Shown here one piece after another: positions 16,500 to 23,880 of a DNA stretch of 64,000 nt (position 1 is its first letter; each line of letters opens with the position of its first letter). Position numbers and translations under genes: made by a program. Source of the DNA: Mycobacterium interjectum (GTDB taxonomy: Bacteria > Actinomycetota > Actinomycetes > Mycobacteriales > Mycobacteriaceae). Under the pieces are notes generated by a model. It saw only the letters and a list, made by a program, of their open reading frames with translations, ran no database searches and had not been told where the DNA came from. The stretch spans positions 1 to 64,000 of the forward strand of contig LQPB01000082.1 of NCBI GenBank assembly GCA_002102225.1. Direction: 5' to 3'.

Positions 16500-16827
16500 G
16501 GGCTTGGCGGCACCGTGCACACCACCGGGGATCCGGCGTTGTTGTCGGCCACACTGCGCGCCACCTGGCCGGACGGCGTGTGCACCGACACCGGGATCTA
16601 CCCGCAATACAAGGTCGAGATGCCGTTGCTGCCGATGTACACCCGCGGGGTGCGATTCATCACCGGACGCGTCAGCGCCCGAACGGCCATCCCGCCGGTG
16701 CTCGAGCTGCTCGCCGGCGGCCTGGACCTGTCGCCGACCGTCGACCGCGTCGTCGCCTGGGAGGACGCACCGACGGCGTGGCCGGCGATGACCGGCAACA
16801 CCGTCTTCAGCCGGGCGCAAGCGCGCA
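16500..16827 (+). pseudogene. zinc-type alcohol dehydrogenase, C-terminal fragment
   Basis: About 105 residues resemble the C-terminus of zinc-dependent alcohol dehydrogenases (SATLRATWPDGVCTDTG, RGVRFITGRVSARTAIPP, DRVVAWEDAP). The N-terminal zinc and NAD-binding parts are absent, since nadC ends only about 40 bases upstream. An in-frame GTG at 16515 exists but has no convincing ribosome site. The frame then runs on without a stop into palindromic repeat copy B. It looks like a decayed remnant left by a rearrangement between nadC and the next gene. Confidence 0.6.
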
Positions 16828-16925
16828 TTGAGTGTGAATCCTGGGCCTTGAGTGTGCGCCCTGGGAGCCAAGACCGCCGAAATCGCGCCCCCCGCGCACA
16901 CGCAAAGCCCTCAGTGCACACTCGA
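16828..16925. repeat. palindromic intergenic repeat, copy B
   Basis: The element has outer arms GAGTGTG (16830) and CACACTC (16917) and inner arms GTGTGCGC (16852) and GCGCACAC (16894). Its left end matches copy A (4641-4732) in inverse orientation, with TGAGTGTGAATCCTGGG exact. The central part is more diverged than in copies A and C. It again lies between genes that converge, the ADH remnant/nadC side and the gene ending at 16945. Confidence 0.7.
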
Positions 16926-16944
16926 CCGCGGCGGCGACCCGAAA

Positions 16945-17364
16945 TCAGGCGATATCGCCGACGAAGACCCCGACCCGGCCCAGCTGCATGCGCGCCATCC
17001 GCGGCAGGTTTTGCGCCTCCGGGCCGTCGTAGCCGGCCGGCAGGATCCGGGTATTGGTGATGTGCACCTGACGGCGGGCAAAGCGCAGGTCGGCCTCGCC
17101 CGCGGCCAGCACGTTCTTCACCCAATCGGTCTTGCCGTGGGCCAACGCGATCGCCAGCACGTTTCCCTTGCGGTAGGCCGTCACGATGGTCTTGTACGGC
17201 TTACCGGACTTGCGGCCGCGATGCTCGATGGTCCCGGTGCCGGGCAGGAAACGCGCGATCGGCTTGAGCGCGTTGTTGAGGTACTTGACCTGAAGGTTCT
17301 CAAACCAGACTGGGAAAACCATCGGAACGCCCGGGGCGTTGTTGGGGTGATCCTTTTTGGACAT
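16945..17364 (-). CDS. deazaflavin (F420)-dependent nitroreductase family protein
   Basis: The 139-residue protein has the Ddn/DUF385 split-barrel pattern (RGRKSGKPYKTIVTAYRKGN, HGKTDWVKNVLAAGEADLRF). Such proteins bind cofactor F420 and reduce quinones or nitro compounds at the membrane. The substrate of this one is unknown. It corresponds to Rv1598c. The ATG at 17364 lacks a ribosome site. TACAGT (17371-17376, minus strand) ends six bases before it, so it is likely leaderless. It is divergent from hisD with 55 bases between the starts. Confidence 0.82.
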   Translation of the reverse strand: MSKKDHPNNAPGVPMVFPVWFENLQVKYLNNALKPIARFLPGTGTIEHRGRKSGKPYKTIVTAYRKGNVLAIALAHGKTDWVKNVLAAGEADLRFARRQVHITNTRILPAGYDGPEAQNLPRMARMQLGRVGVFVGDIA

Positions 17365-17370
17365 GACGGC

Positions 17371-17376
17371 ACTGTA
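17371..17376 (-). promoter_or_regulatory. -10 box for leaderless Ddn-like gene
   Basis: TACAGT on the minus strand is followed by six bases and the ATG at 17364. Confidence 0.4.
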
Positions 17377-17406
17377 CCGGCCGGATAACGACTTGAGCTG
17401 CTCTGG

Positions 17407-17412
17407 GACAAT
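17407..17412 (+). promoter_or_regulatory. -10 box for leaderless hisD
   Basis: GACAAT is followed by exactly seven bases and then the GTG at 17420. No ribosome site precedes either possible start (ATG 17411 overlaps the box itself), which favours the GTG as a leaderless start. Confidence 0.45.
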
Positions 17413-17419
17413 GAACAAC

Positions 17420-18757
17420 GTGACCCCTTCCCAACCGTCGCCGATCGCGCGCATTGACCTGCGCGGCGCGGAGCTGACGGCCGCCCGGCTGCGGGCCGAG
17501 CTGCCCCGCGGCGGCGCCGACGTGGACAGCGTGCTGCCCACGGTGCGCCCGATCGTGGAGGCCGTCGCCGAGCGCGGGGCCGACGCGGCGCTGGAGTACG
17601 GGGCGTCGTTCGACGGGGTGCGCCCCCCGGCCGTGCGGGTGCCCGGCGCGGCGCTCGACAAGGCGCTGTCGGAGCTGCACCCCGACGTGTCCGAGGCGCT
17701 GCGGGCGATGATCGAACGCGCCCGCGCCGTGCACGCCGACCAGTGGCGCGCCGACGTCACCACCACCCTGGGCCCGGGGGCGACGGTGACCGAGCGCTGG
17801 GTCCCCGTCGAGCGCGTCGGCCTGTACGTGCCGGGCGGCAACGCGGTCTACCCGTCGAGCGTGGTGATGAACGTGGTCCCGGCGCAGGCCGCCGGCGTCG
17901 GCTCGCTGGTGGTGGCCAGCCCGCCGCAGGCGGCGTTCGACGGCCTGCCGCACCCGACGATCCTGGCCGCGGCCCGGCTGCTCGGCGTGCAGGAGGTGTG
18001 GGCCGTCGGCGGCGCGCAGGCCGTCGCGCTGCTGGCCTACGGCGGCACCGACACCGACGGTTCCGAACTCGCGCCCGTCGACATGATCACCGGGCCCGGC
18101 AACATCTACGTCACCGCGGCGAAGCGGCTGTGCCGCTCGCGGGTGGGCATCGACGCCGAGGCGGGGCCGACGGAGATCGCGATCCTGGCCGACCACACCG
18201 CCGATCCCGCGCACGTGGCCGCCGACCTGATCAGCCAGGCCGAGCACGACGAGATGGCCGGCAGCGTGCTGGTGACCCCGAGCGAGCAGCTGGCCGCGGC
18301 CACCGAGGCCGAGCTGGCCGCCCAGCTGCGGACGACGGTGCACCGCGAACGCGTGACGACCGCGCTCGGTGGGCCGCAGTCGGCGATCATCCTCGTCGAC
18401 GACCTGGACTCCGGTGTCGAGGTGGTCAACGCCTACGCGGCCGAGCACCTGGAGATCCAGACCGTCGACGCCTCGCAGGTGGCCGGGCGAATCCGTTCGG
18501 CCGGAGCGATTTTCGTCGGCCCCTACGCGCCGGTCAGCCTCGGCGACTATTGCGCCGGGTCCAATCACGTGCTGCCGACCGGCGGCTCGGCCCGGCATTC
18601 CAGCGGCCTGTCGGTGCAGACCTTCCTGCGCGGCATCCACGTCGTGGACTACACCGAGGCGGCGCTCAAGGACGTTTCCGGACACGTGGTCACGCTGGCC
18701 AAGGCCGAGGACTTGCCGGCGCACGGCGAGGCGGTACGCCGGAGGTTCGAGCGATGA
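17420..18757 (+). CDS. hisD: histidinol dehydrogenase
   Basis: HisD carries out the last two steps of histidine synthesis, oxidising L-histidinol to L-histidine with NAD and a zinc ion. The sequence has the ERVGLYVPGGNAVYPSSVVMN, GPGNIYVTAAKR and QAEHDE motifs and is about 445 residues long. The GTG at 17420 is preferred because a -10 box ends seven bases upstream. An ATG at 17411 would add three residues. The stop overlaps the hisC start (ATGA). It is the first gene of the his operon and corresponds to Rv1599. Confidence 0.95.
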   Translation: MTPSQPSPIARIDLRGAELTAARLRAELPRGGADVDSVLPTVRPIVEAVAERGADAALEYGASFDGVRPPAVRVPGAALDKALSELHPDVSEALRAMIERARAVHADQWRADVTTTLGPGATVTERWVPVERVGLYVPGGNAVYPSSVVMNVVPAQAAGVGSLVVASPPQAAFDGLPHPTILAAARLLGVQEVWAVGGAQAVALLAYGGTDTDGSELAPVDMITGPGNIYVTAAKRLCRSRVGIDAEAGPTEIAILADHTADPAHVAADLISQAEHDEMAGSVLVTPSEQLAAATEAELAAQLRTTVHRERVTTALGGPQSAIILVDDLDSGVEVVNAYAAEHLEIQTVDASQVAGRIRSAGAIFVGPYAPVSLGDYCAGSNHVLPTGGSARHSSGLSVQTFLRGIHVVDYTEAALKDVSGHVVTLAKAEDLPAHGEAVRRRFER

Positions 18758-19890
18758 CCGAACCCAAAAATCCGACGCTGGACGACCTGCCCCTGCGCGA
18801 CGACCTGCGCGGCAAATCGCCCTACGGCGCACCGCAATTGGCGGTTCCGGTGCGGCTGAACACCAACGAGAACCCGCACCCGCCGACCCGGGCGCTGGTC
18901 GACGACGTCGTGCGGTCGGTGGGCGAGGCCGCCGCGGACCTGCACCGGTACCCCGATCGCGACGCCGTGGCGCTGCGCCGCGATCTGGCGGCCTACCTCA
19001 CCGCGCAGACCGGCACCCTGCTGACCGTCGAAAACCTCTGGGCCGCCAACGGTTCCAACGAAATCCTGCAGCAGCTGCTGCAGGCGTTCGGCGGGCCGGG
19101 GCGCACCGCGATCGGGTTCGTCCCGTCCTACTCGATGCACCCCATCATCGCCGACGGCACTCGCACCGAGTGGCTCGAGGCCGGGCGCGCCGACGACTTC
19201 AGCCTCGACGTGGACGCGGCGGTCGCCGCCGTCGCCGAACGCCACCCCGACGTCGTGTTCATCGCCAGCCCCAACAACCCGTCGGGACAGAGCGTTTCGC
19301 TGCAGGACCTGCGCCGGCTGCTCGACGTGGTGCCGGGCATCCTGATCGTCGACGAGGCCTACGGCGAATTCTCCTCGCAGCCCAGCGCGGTGGCGTTGAT
19401 CGAGGAGTATCCGACCAAGCTCGTCGTCACCCGCACCATGAGCAAGGCGTTCGCCTTCGCCGGCGGCCGGCTCGGATACCTCATCGCCACGCCGGCGATG
19501 ATCGACGCGATGCTGCTGGTGCGCCTGCCCTATCACCTGTCGTCGGTCACCCAGGCCGCGGCCCGGGCCGCGTTGCGCCACGCCGACGACACGCTGGGCA
19601 GCGTCGCCACCCTGATCGCCGAGCGGCAGCGCGTCACCAAGGCGCTGAGCGGCATGGGATTTCGGGTCATCCCGAGCGACGCCAACTTCGTGCTGTTCGG
19701 GGAGTTCGCCGACGCCCCGGCCACCTGGCAGCGCTACCTGGAGGCCGGCGTCTTGATCCGTGACGTCGGGATTCCGGGCTACCTGCGGGCCACCACGGGG
19801 CTGGCCGAGGAGAACGATGCGTTCCTGCGCGTCAGCGCTCAGATCGCGGCCACCGAATTGGCCCCCGCCACACCAGTAGGAGCCCAGTGA
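18754..19890 (+). CDS. hisC: histidinol-phosphate aminotransferase
   Basis: This PLP enzyme transaminates imidazole-acetol phosphate with glutamate to give histidinol phosphate. Visible motifs are LNTNENPHPP, SPNNPSGQ, VDEAYGEF and the PLP-lysine segment TRTMSKAFAFAGGRLGY. It has 378 residues, normal for class II aminotransferases. The ATG overlaps the hisD stop, and its own TGA overlaps the hisB GTG. Confidence 0.95.
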   Translation: MTEPKNPTLDDLPLRDDLRGKSPYGAPQLAVPVRLNTNENPHPPTRALVDDVVRSVGEAAADLHRYPDRDAVALRRDLAAYLTAQTGTLLTVENLWAANGSNEILQQLLQAFGGPGRTAIGFVPSYSMHPIIADGTRTEWLEAGRADDFSLDVDAAVAAVAERHPDVVFIASPNNPSGQSVSLQDLRRLLDVVPGILIVDEAYGEFSSQPSAVALIEEYPTKLVVTRTMSKAFAFAGGRLGYLIATPAMIDAMLLVRLPYHLSSVTQAAARAALRHADDTLGSVATLIAERQRVTKALSGMGFRVIPSDANFVLFGEFADAPATWQRYLEAGVLIRDVGIPGYLRATTGLAEENDAFLRVSAQIAATELAPATPVGAQ

Positions 19891-20504
19891 GCACCGAAGC
19901 ACGACGCGCGCGTATCGAGCGGCGTACCAAGGAATCCGACATCGTCGTCGAGCTGGACCTCGACGGCACCGGCCAGGTTGACGTCAACACCGGCGTGCCG
20001 TTCTACGACCATATGCTGACGGCCCTGGGCAGCCACGCCAGCTTTGACCTGACCGTGCGCACCAAGGGCGACATCGAGATCGAAGGCCACCACACCATCG
20101 AGGACACCGCGATCGCGCTGGGTCAGGCGCTCGGCCAGGCCCTGGGCGACAAGAAGGGCATCCGCCGCTTCGGGGACGCCTTCATCCCGATGGACGAGGC
20201 GCTGGCGCACGCCGCGGTCGACGTGTCCGGCCGTCCCTATTGCGTGCACACCGGGGAGCCGGATCACCTGCAGCACACCACGATCGCCGGCGGCTCGGTG
20301 CCCTACCACACCGTCGTCAACCGGCACGTGTTCGAAACGCTGGCCTCCAACGCCCGCATCGCGCTGCACGTCCGCGTCCTGCACGGTCGCGACCCGCACC
20401 ACATCACCGAGGCCGAATACAAGGCGGTGGCCCGCGCGCTGCGCCAGGCCGTCGAGCTCGATCCCCGGGTGTCGGGCGTGCCGTCCACCAAAGGTGTTCT
20501 GTGA
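19887..20504 (+). CDS. hisB: imidazoleglycerol-phosphate dehydratase
   Basis: HisB dehydrates imidazole glycerol phosphate to imidazole acetol phosphate, using manganese. The 205-residue protein has the paired metal-binding motifs PFYDHMLTALGSHASFDL, EGHHTIED and LHGRDPHHITEAEYKA. It is the monofunctional type, without a phosphatase domain. The GTG start overlaps the hisC stop and the TGA overlaps the hisH start. Confidence 0.96.
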   Translation: MSTEARRARIERRTKESDIVVELDLDGTGQVDVNTGVPFYDHMLTALGSHASFDLTVRTKGDIEIEGHHTIEDTAIALGQALGQALGDKKGIRRFGDAFIPMDEALAHAAVDVSGRPYCVHTGEPDHLQHTTIAGGSVPYHTVVNRHVFETLASNARIALHVRVLHGRDPHHITEAEYKAVARALRQAVELDPRVSGVPSTKGVL

Positions 20505-21118
20505 CGAAATCGGTTGTGGTCCTGGACTATGGCTCGGGCAACCTGCGGTCGGCCCAGCGCGCGCTGCAGCGGGTCGGCGCGTCGGTGGAGGTGACCGCCG
20601 ACGCGGACGCCGCGGCGGCCGCCGATGGGCTGGTGGTGCCCGGCGTCGGCGCCTTCGAGGCGTGCATGACGGGGCTGCGCAAGATCGCGGGGGAGCGGAT
20701 CATCGCCGAGCGGGTGGCCGCCGGGCGCCCGGTGCTGGGGGTGTGCGTCGGCATGCAAATCCTGTTCGCCCGCGGCGTTGAATTCGGGGTGGAGACCAAG
20801 GGCTGCGGGCAGTGGCCGGGTGCCGTCACCCGCCTGGACGCCCCGGTGATCCCGCACATGGGCTGGAACGTGGTGGATTCCGGGCCGGGCAGCGTCCTGT
20901 TCAAGGGGCTGGACGCCGCCGCCCGGTTCTATTTCGTGCACTCCTACGCCGCGCAGCGTTGGGAGGGCTCTGCCGGGGCGGTGCTGACGTGGGCCACCCA
21001 TCAGGTGCCGTTTCTGGCCGCGGTCGAGGACGGGCCGCTTTCGGCCACCCAATTCCACCCGGAAAAGAGCGGCGATGCCGGCGCGGCCGTGTTGAGCAAT
21101 TGGGTCGAGGGACTGTGA
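20501..21118 (+). CDS. hisH: imidazole glycerol phosphate synthase, glutaminase subunit
   Basis: HisH releases ammonia from glutamine for HisF. The class I amidotransferase triad is visible: Cys in GVCVGMQILF and the late His and Glu in ATQFHPEKSG. Length is 205 residues. The GTG at 20501 overlaps the hisB stop. Eighty-two bases separate it from hisA, the longest gap inside the operon, with GGGAGGGG just before the hisA start. Confidence 0.95.
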   Translation: MTKSVVVLDYGSGNLRSAQRALQRVGASVEVTADADAAAAADGLVVPGVGAFEACMTGLRKIAGERIIAERVAAGRPVLGVCVGMQILFARGVEFGVETKGCGQWPGAVTRLDAPVIPHMGWNVVDSGPGSVLFKGLDAAARFYFVHSYAAQRWEGSAGAVLTWATHQVPFLAAVEDGPLSATQFHPEKSGDAGAAVLSNWVEGL

Positions 21119-21200
21119 ACACGTTCGCGACAGTGCAACCGGCGACGCAAAAGCCGAGAAGAGGTGTCGCCCGTGGCACTGTCGGCGCTCGGGAGGGGCT

Positions 21201-21944
21201 GTGTTGATTCTGTTACCGGCGGTCGACGTGGTCGACGGTCGCGCCGTGCGCCTGGTGCAAGGCAAGGCCGGCAGCGAAACGGAGTACGGGTCGGCGCTGG
21301 ACGCCGCGCTGGGCTGGCAGCGCGACGGGGCCGAGTGGATCCACCTGGTCGATTTGGACGCCGCGTTCGGGCGCGGCTCCAACCGTGAGCTGCTCGCCGA
21401 GGTGGTGGGCAAGCTCGACGTCGAGGTGGAGCTCTCCGGCGGCATCCGCGACGACGACTCGCTGGCCGCCGCGCTGGCCACCGGATGCGCGCGGGTCAAC
21501 CTGGGCACCGCGGCGCTGGAGAACCCGCAATGGTGCGCCCGGGCGATCGGCGAGCACGGCGACAAGGTCGCCGTCGGCTTGGATGTGCAGGTCGACAAAA
21601 ACAATCCAGCGGGCGGGCACCGGTTGCGGGGGCGCGGCTGGGAGACCGACGGCGGCGACCTGTGGGAGGTACTGGAACGCCTTGATGCGCAAGGGTGTTC
21701 GCGGTTCGTCGTCACCGACGTCACCAAGGACGGCACGCTCGGCGGCCCCAATCTCGAGCTGCTGGCCGCGGTGGCGGACCGTACCGAGGCGCCGGTGATC
21801 GCGTCGGGTGGCGTGTCCAGCCTGGATGACCTGCGCGCCATCGCCACCCTCACCGACCGCGGGGTCGAGGGCGCCATCGTGGGCAAGGCGCTCTACGCCG
21901 GGCGGTTCACCCTGCCGCAGGCGCTGGCCGCGGTGAGGGCGTAG
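21201..21944 (+). CDS. priA: phosphoribosyl isomerase A (bifunctional HisA/TrpF)
   Basis: This (beta/alpha)8 barrel isomerises ProFAR in histidine synthesis. In actinobacteria the same enzyme, PriA, also performs the TrpF step of tryptophan synthesis. The catalytic aspartates in LPAVDVVDGRAVRL and VVTDVTKDGTLGGPN are present, as is HRLRGRGWETDGG, the loop PriA uses for dual specificity. No trpF is found in the trp operon here, which fits dual function. The segment before that loop (QVDKNNPAGG) seems longer than I recall for M. tuberculosis. The GTG at 21201 follows GGGAGGGG. Confidence 0.93.
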   Translation: MLILLPAVDVVDGRAVRLVQGKAGSETEYGSALDAALGWQRDGAEWIHLVDLDAAFGRGSNRELLAEVVGKLDVEVELSGGIRDDDSLAAALATGCARVNLGTAALENPQWCARAIGEHGDKVAVGLDVQVDKNNPAGGHRLRGRGWETDGGDLWEVLERLDAQGCSRFVVTDVTKDGTLGGPNLELLAAVADRTEAPVIASGGVSSLDDLRAIATLTDRGVEGAIVGKALYAGRFTLPQALAAVRA

Positions 21945-21948
21945 GCGC

Positions 21949-22749
21949 ATGGACCTCAGCGCATTGGTGTCGGTGGCGGCAAAGATCCTCGATGCCGCCG
22001 TGCCGCGCTTCCTGGACGGGCACCGTGCCGACTCCGCGGTTGCCAAGAAGGGCAACGACTTTGCCACGGAGATCGACCTCCAGATCGAGCGGCAGGTGGT
22101 CACCGCGCTGCAGGCCACCACCGGGATCGGCGTGCACGGGGAGGAGTTCGGCGGCACCGACGTGGACTCGCCGTGGGTGTGGGTGCTGGATCCCGTGGAC
22201 GGCACCTTCAACTACGCCGCCGGTTCGCCGATGGCCGCGATCCTGCTGGCCCTGCTGCACGACGGCGATCCGGTGGCGGGCCTGACCTGGTTGCCGTTCA
22301 TCGACGAGCGCTACACCGCGGTCGCGGGCGGACCGCTGGTCAAAAACGGGGTGCCGCAGCCGCCGCTGGAAACCACCGAGCTGGGTGAGAGCCTGCTCGC
22401 GGTCGGCACGTTCAGCGCGGACTCGCGGGGCCGCTTCCCGGGGCGCTACCGCATTGCGCTGCTGGAGAACCTGAGCAGGGTGTCTTCGCGGTTGCGCATG
22501 CACGGCTCGACCGGGATCGACCTCGTCTACGTCGCCGACGGGATAGTCGGCGCCGCAATAAGTTTCGGTGGCCACGTGTGGGACCACGCCGCCGGGGTGG
22601 CGCAGGTGCGCGCCGCCGGCGGCATCGTCACCGATCTGGCCGGAAAACCGTGGACCCCCACGTCCGATTCGGTCTTGGCCGCCGCACCCGGCGCGCACGC
22701 CGAGATCCTCGACATCCTGAGCGCCGTCGGCGATCCGGGGGACTACTGA
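21949..22749 (+). CDS. impA: inositol monophosphatase family protein
   Basis: The 266-residue protein has the metal-dependent phosphatase motifs GEEFGG, WVLDPVDGTFNY and the later HVWDHAAGVAQV. It corresponds to Rv1604 (ImpA). Members dephosphorylate inositol phosphates, and related enzymes act as histidinol-phosphate phosphatase. Its place inside the his operon, four bases after hisA and one base before hisF, leaves open whether it supplies the missing HisN step, though M. tuberculosis has a separate HisN elsewhere. Confidence 0.88.
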   Translation: MDLSALVSVAAKILDAAVPRFLDGHRADSAVAKKGNDFATEIDLQIERQVVTALQATTGIGVHGEEFGGTDVDSPWVWVLDPVDGTFNYAAGSPMAAILLALLHDGDPVAGLTWLPFIDERYTAVAGGPLVKNGVPQPPLETTELGESLLAVGTFSADSRGRFPGRYRIALLENLSRVSSRLRMHGSTGIDLVYVADGIVGAAISFGGHVWDHAAGVAQVRAAGGIVTDLAGKPWTPTSDSVLAAAPGAHAEILDILSAVGDPGDY

Positions 22750-22750
22750 G

Positions 22751-23536
22751 ATGTACGCCGACACCGGCCTTGCCGTGCGCGTGATCCCGTGCCTGGACGT
22801 CGACGCCGGGCGAGTGGTCAAGGGCGTCAACTTCGAAAACCTGCGCGACGCCGGCGATCCCGTCGAACTCGCGGCGGCCTATGACGCGGAGGGCGCCGAC
22901 GAGCTGACCTTCCTCGACGTGACCGCGTCCTCGTCGGGCCGGGCGACCATGCTGGAGGTGGTGCGCCGCACCGCCGAGCAGGTGTTCATCCCGCTCACCG
23001 TCGGCGGCGGGGTGCGCACGGTCGCCGACGTCGACACGTTGTTGCGCGCCGGGGCCGACAAAGTTTCGGTCAACACCGCCGCGATCGCCCGCCCCGACCT
23101 GTTGGCCGAAATGGCAACGCAGTTCGGCTCGCAGTGCATCGTGTTGTCCGTCGACGCCCGCACGGTTCCCGCCGGGTCGGCGCCCACGCCGTCGGGCTGG
23201 GAGGTCACCACTCACGGGGGCCGCCGGGGCACCGGCATCGACGCCGTGGAGTGGGCGGCCCGCGGCGCCGACCTCGGGGTGGGGGAGATCCTGCTCAACT
23301 CGATGGACGCCGACGGCACCAAGGCCGGGTTCGACCTGCCGATGCTGCGCGCGGTGCGCGCGGCGGTCACCGTGCCGGTGATCGCCAGCGGGGGCGCCGG
23401 GGCGGCCGAACACTTCGCGCCCGCGGTCGCCGCCGGGGCGGATGCGGTGTTGGCCGCCAGCGTCTTTCACTTCCGCGAGCTGACGATCGGCCAGGTGAAG
23501 GCCGCCATGGCCGCAGAAAAGATCACGGTCCGATGA
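22751..23536 (+). CDS. hisF: imidazole glycerol phosphate synthase, cyclase subunit
   Basis: HisF uses ammonia from HisH to form imidazole glycerol phosphate and AICAR. The barrel shows the catalytic aspartates in IPCLDVDAGRVVKGVNF and in ILLNSMDADGTKAGFD, and the phosphate loops VGGGVR and ASGGAG. It has 261 residues. The stop overlaps the hisI start. Confidence 0.96.
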   Translation: MYADTGLAVRVIPCLDVDAGRVVKGVNFENLRDAGDPVELAAAYDAEGADELTFLDVTASSSGRATMLEVVRRTAEQVFIPLTVGGGVRTVADVDTLLRAGADKVSVNTAAIARPDLLAEMATQFGSQCIVLSVDARTVPAGSAPTPSGWEVTTHGGRRGTGIDAVEWAARGADLGVGEILLNSMDADGTKAGFDLPMLRAVRAAVTVPVIASGGAGAAEHFAPAVAAGADAVLAASVFHFRELTIGQVKAAMAAEKITVR

Positions 23537-23880
23537 CACTCGACCCGAACATCGCCGCGCGGCTCAAGCGCAACGCCGAGGGGCTGATCGCCGCCGTCGT
23601 GCAGGAGCGCGGCAGCGGCGACGTCTTGATGGTCGCGTGGATGGACGACGACGCGCTGGCCCGCACCCTGGAAACCCGCGAAGCCACCTACTATTCGCGC
23701 TCCCGCGGCGAACAATGGATCAAGGGGGCGACGTCCGGCCACACCCAGCGCGTCCACGCGGTGCGCCTGGACTGCGACGGCGACACCGTGCTGCTGACCG
23801 TCGACCAGGTCGGCGGCGCCTGCCACACCGGCGATCACAGCTGCTTCGACGCCGACGTGCTGCTTCAACCGGACAGCTAG
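23533..23880 (+). CDS. hisI: phosphoribosyl-AMP cyclohydrolase
   Basis: HisI opens the adenine ring of PR-AMP, a zinc-dependent step. The 115-residue protein contains the family motifs SRSRGEQWIKGATSGH, LDCDGD and the zinc cysteines in GGACHTGDHSCF. It is the separate form, not fused to a HisE domain. Its TAG shares the palindrome CTAG with the TAG of the converging kinase gene. Confidence 0.95.
   Translation: MTLDPNIAARLKRNAEGLIAAVVQERGSGDVLMVAWMDDDALARTLETREATYYSRSRGEQWIKGATSGHTQRVHAVRLDCDGDTVLLTVDQVGGACHTGDHSCFDADVLLQPDS

Noticed and set aside
16945..17841. A longer version of the Ddn-like protein starting opposite hisD.
   Set aside because: The extra N-terminal part is Ser/Ala/Arg-rich antisense sequence. 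The ATG at 17364 has a -10 box at leaderless distance and matches the family start.
21949..22749. Naming the inositol monophosphatase-like gene hisN because it lies in the his operon.
   Set aside because: The sequence motifs are general to the superfamily and M. tuberculosis has a separate HisN, so position alone is not enough.
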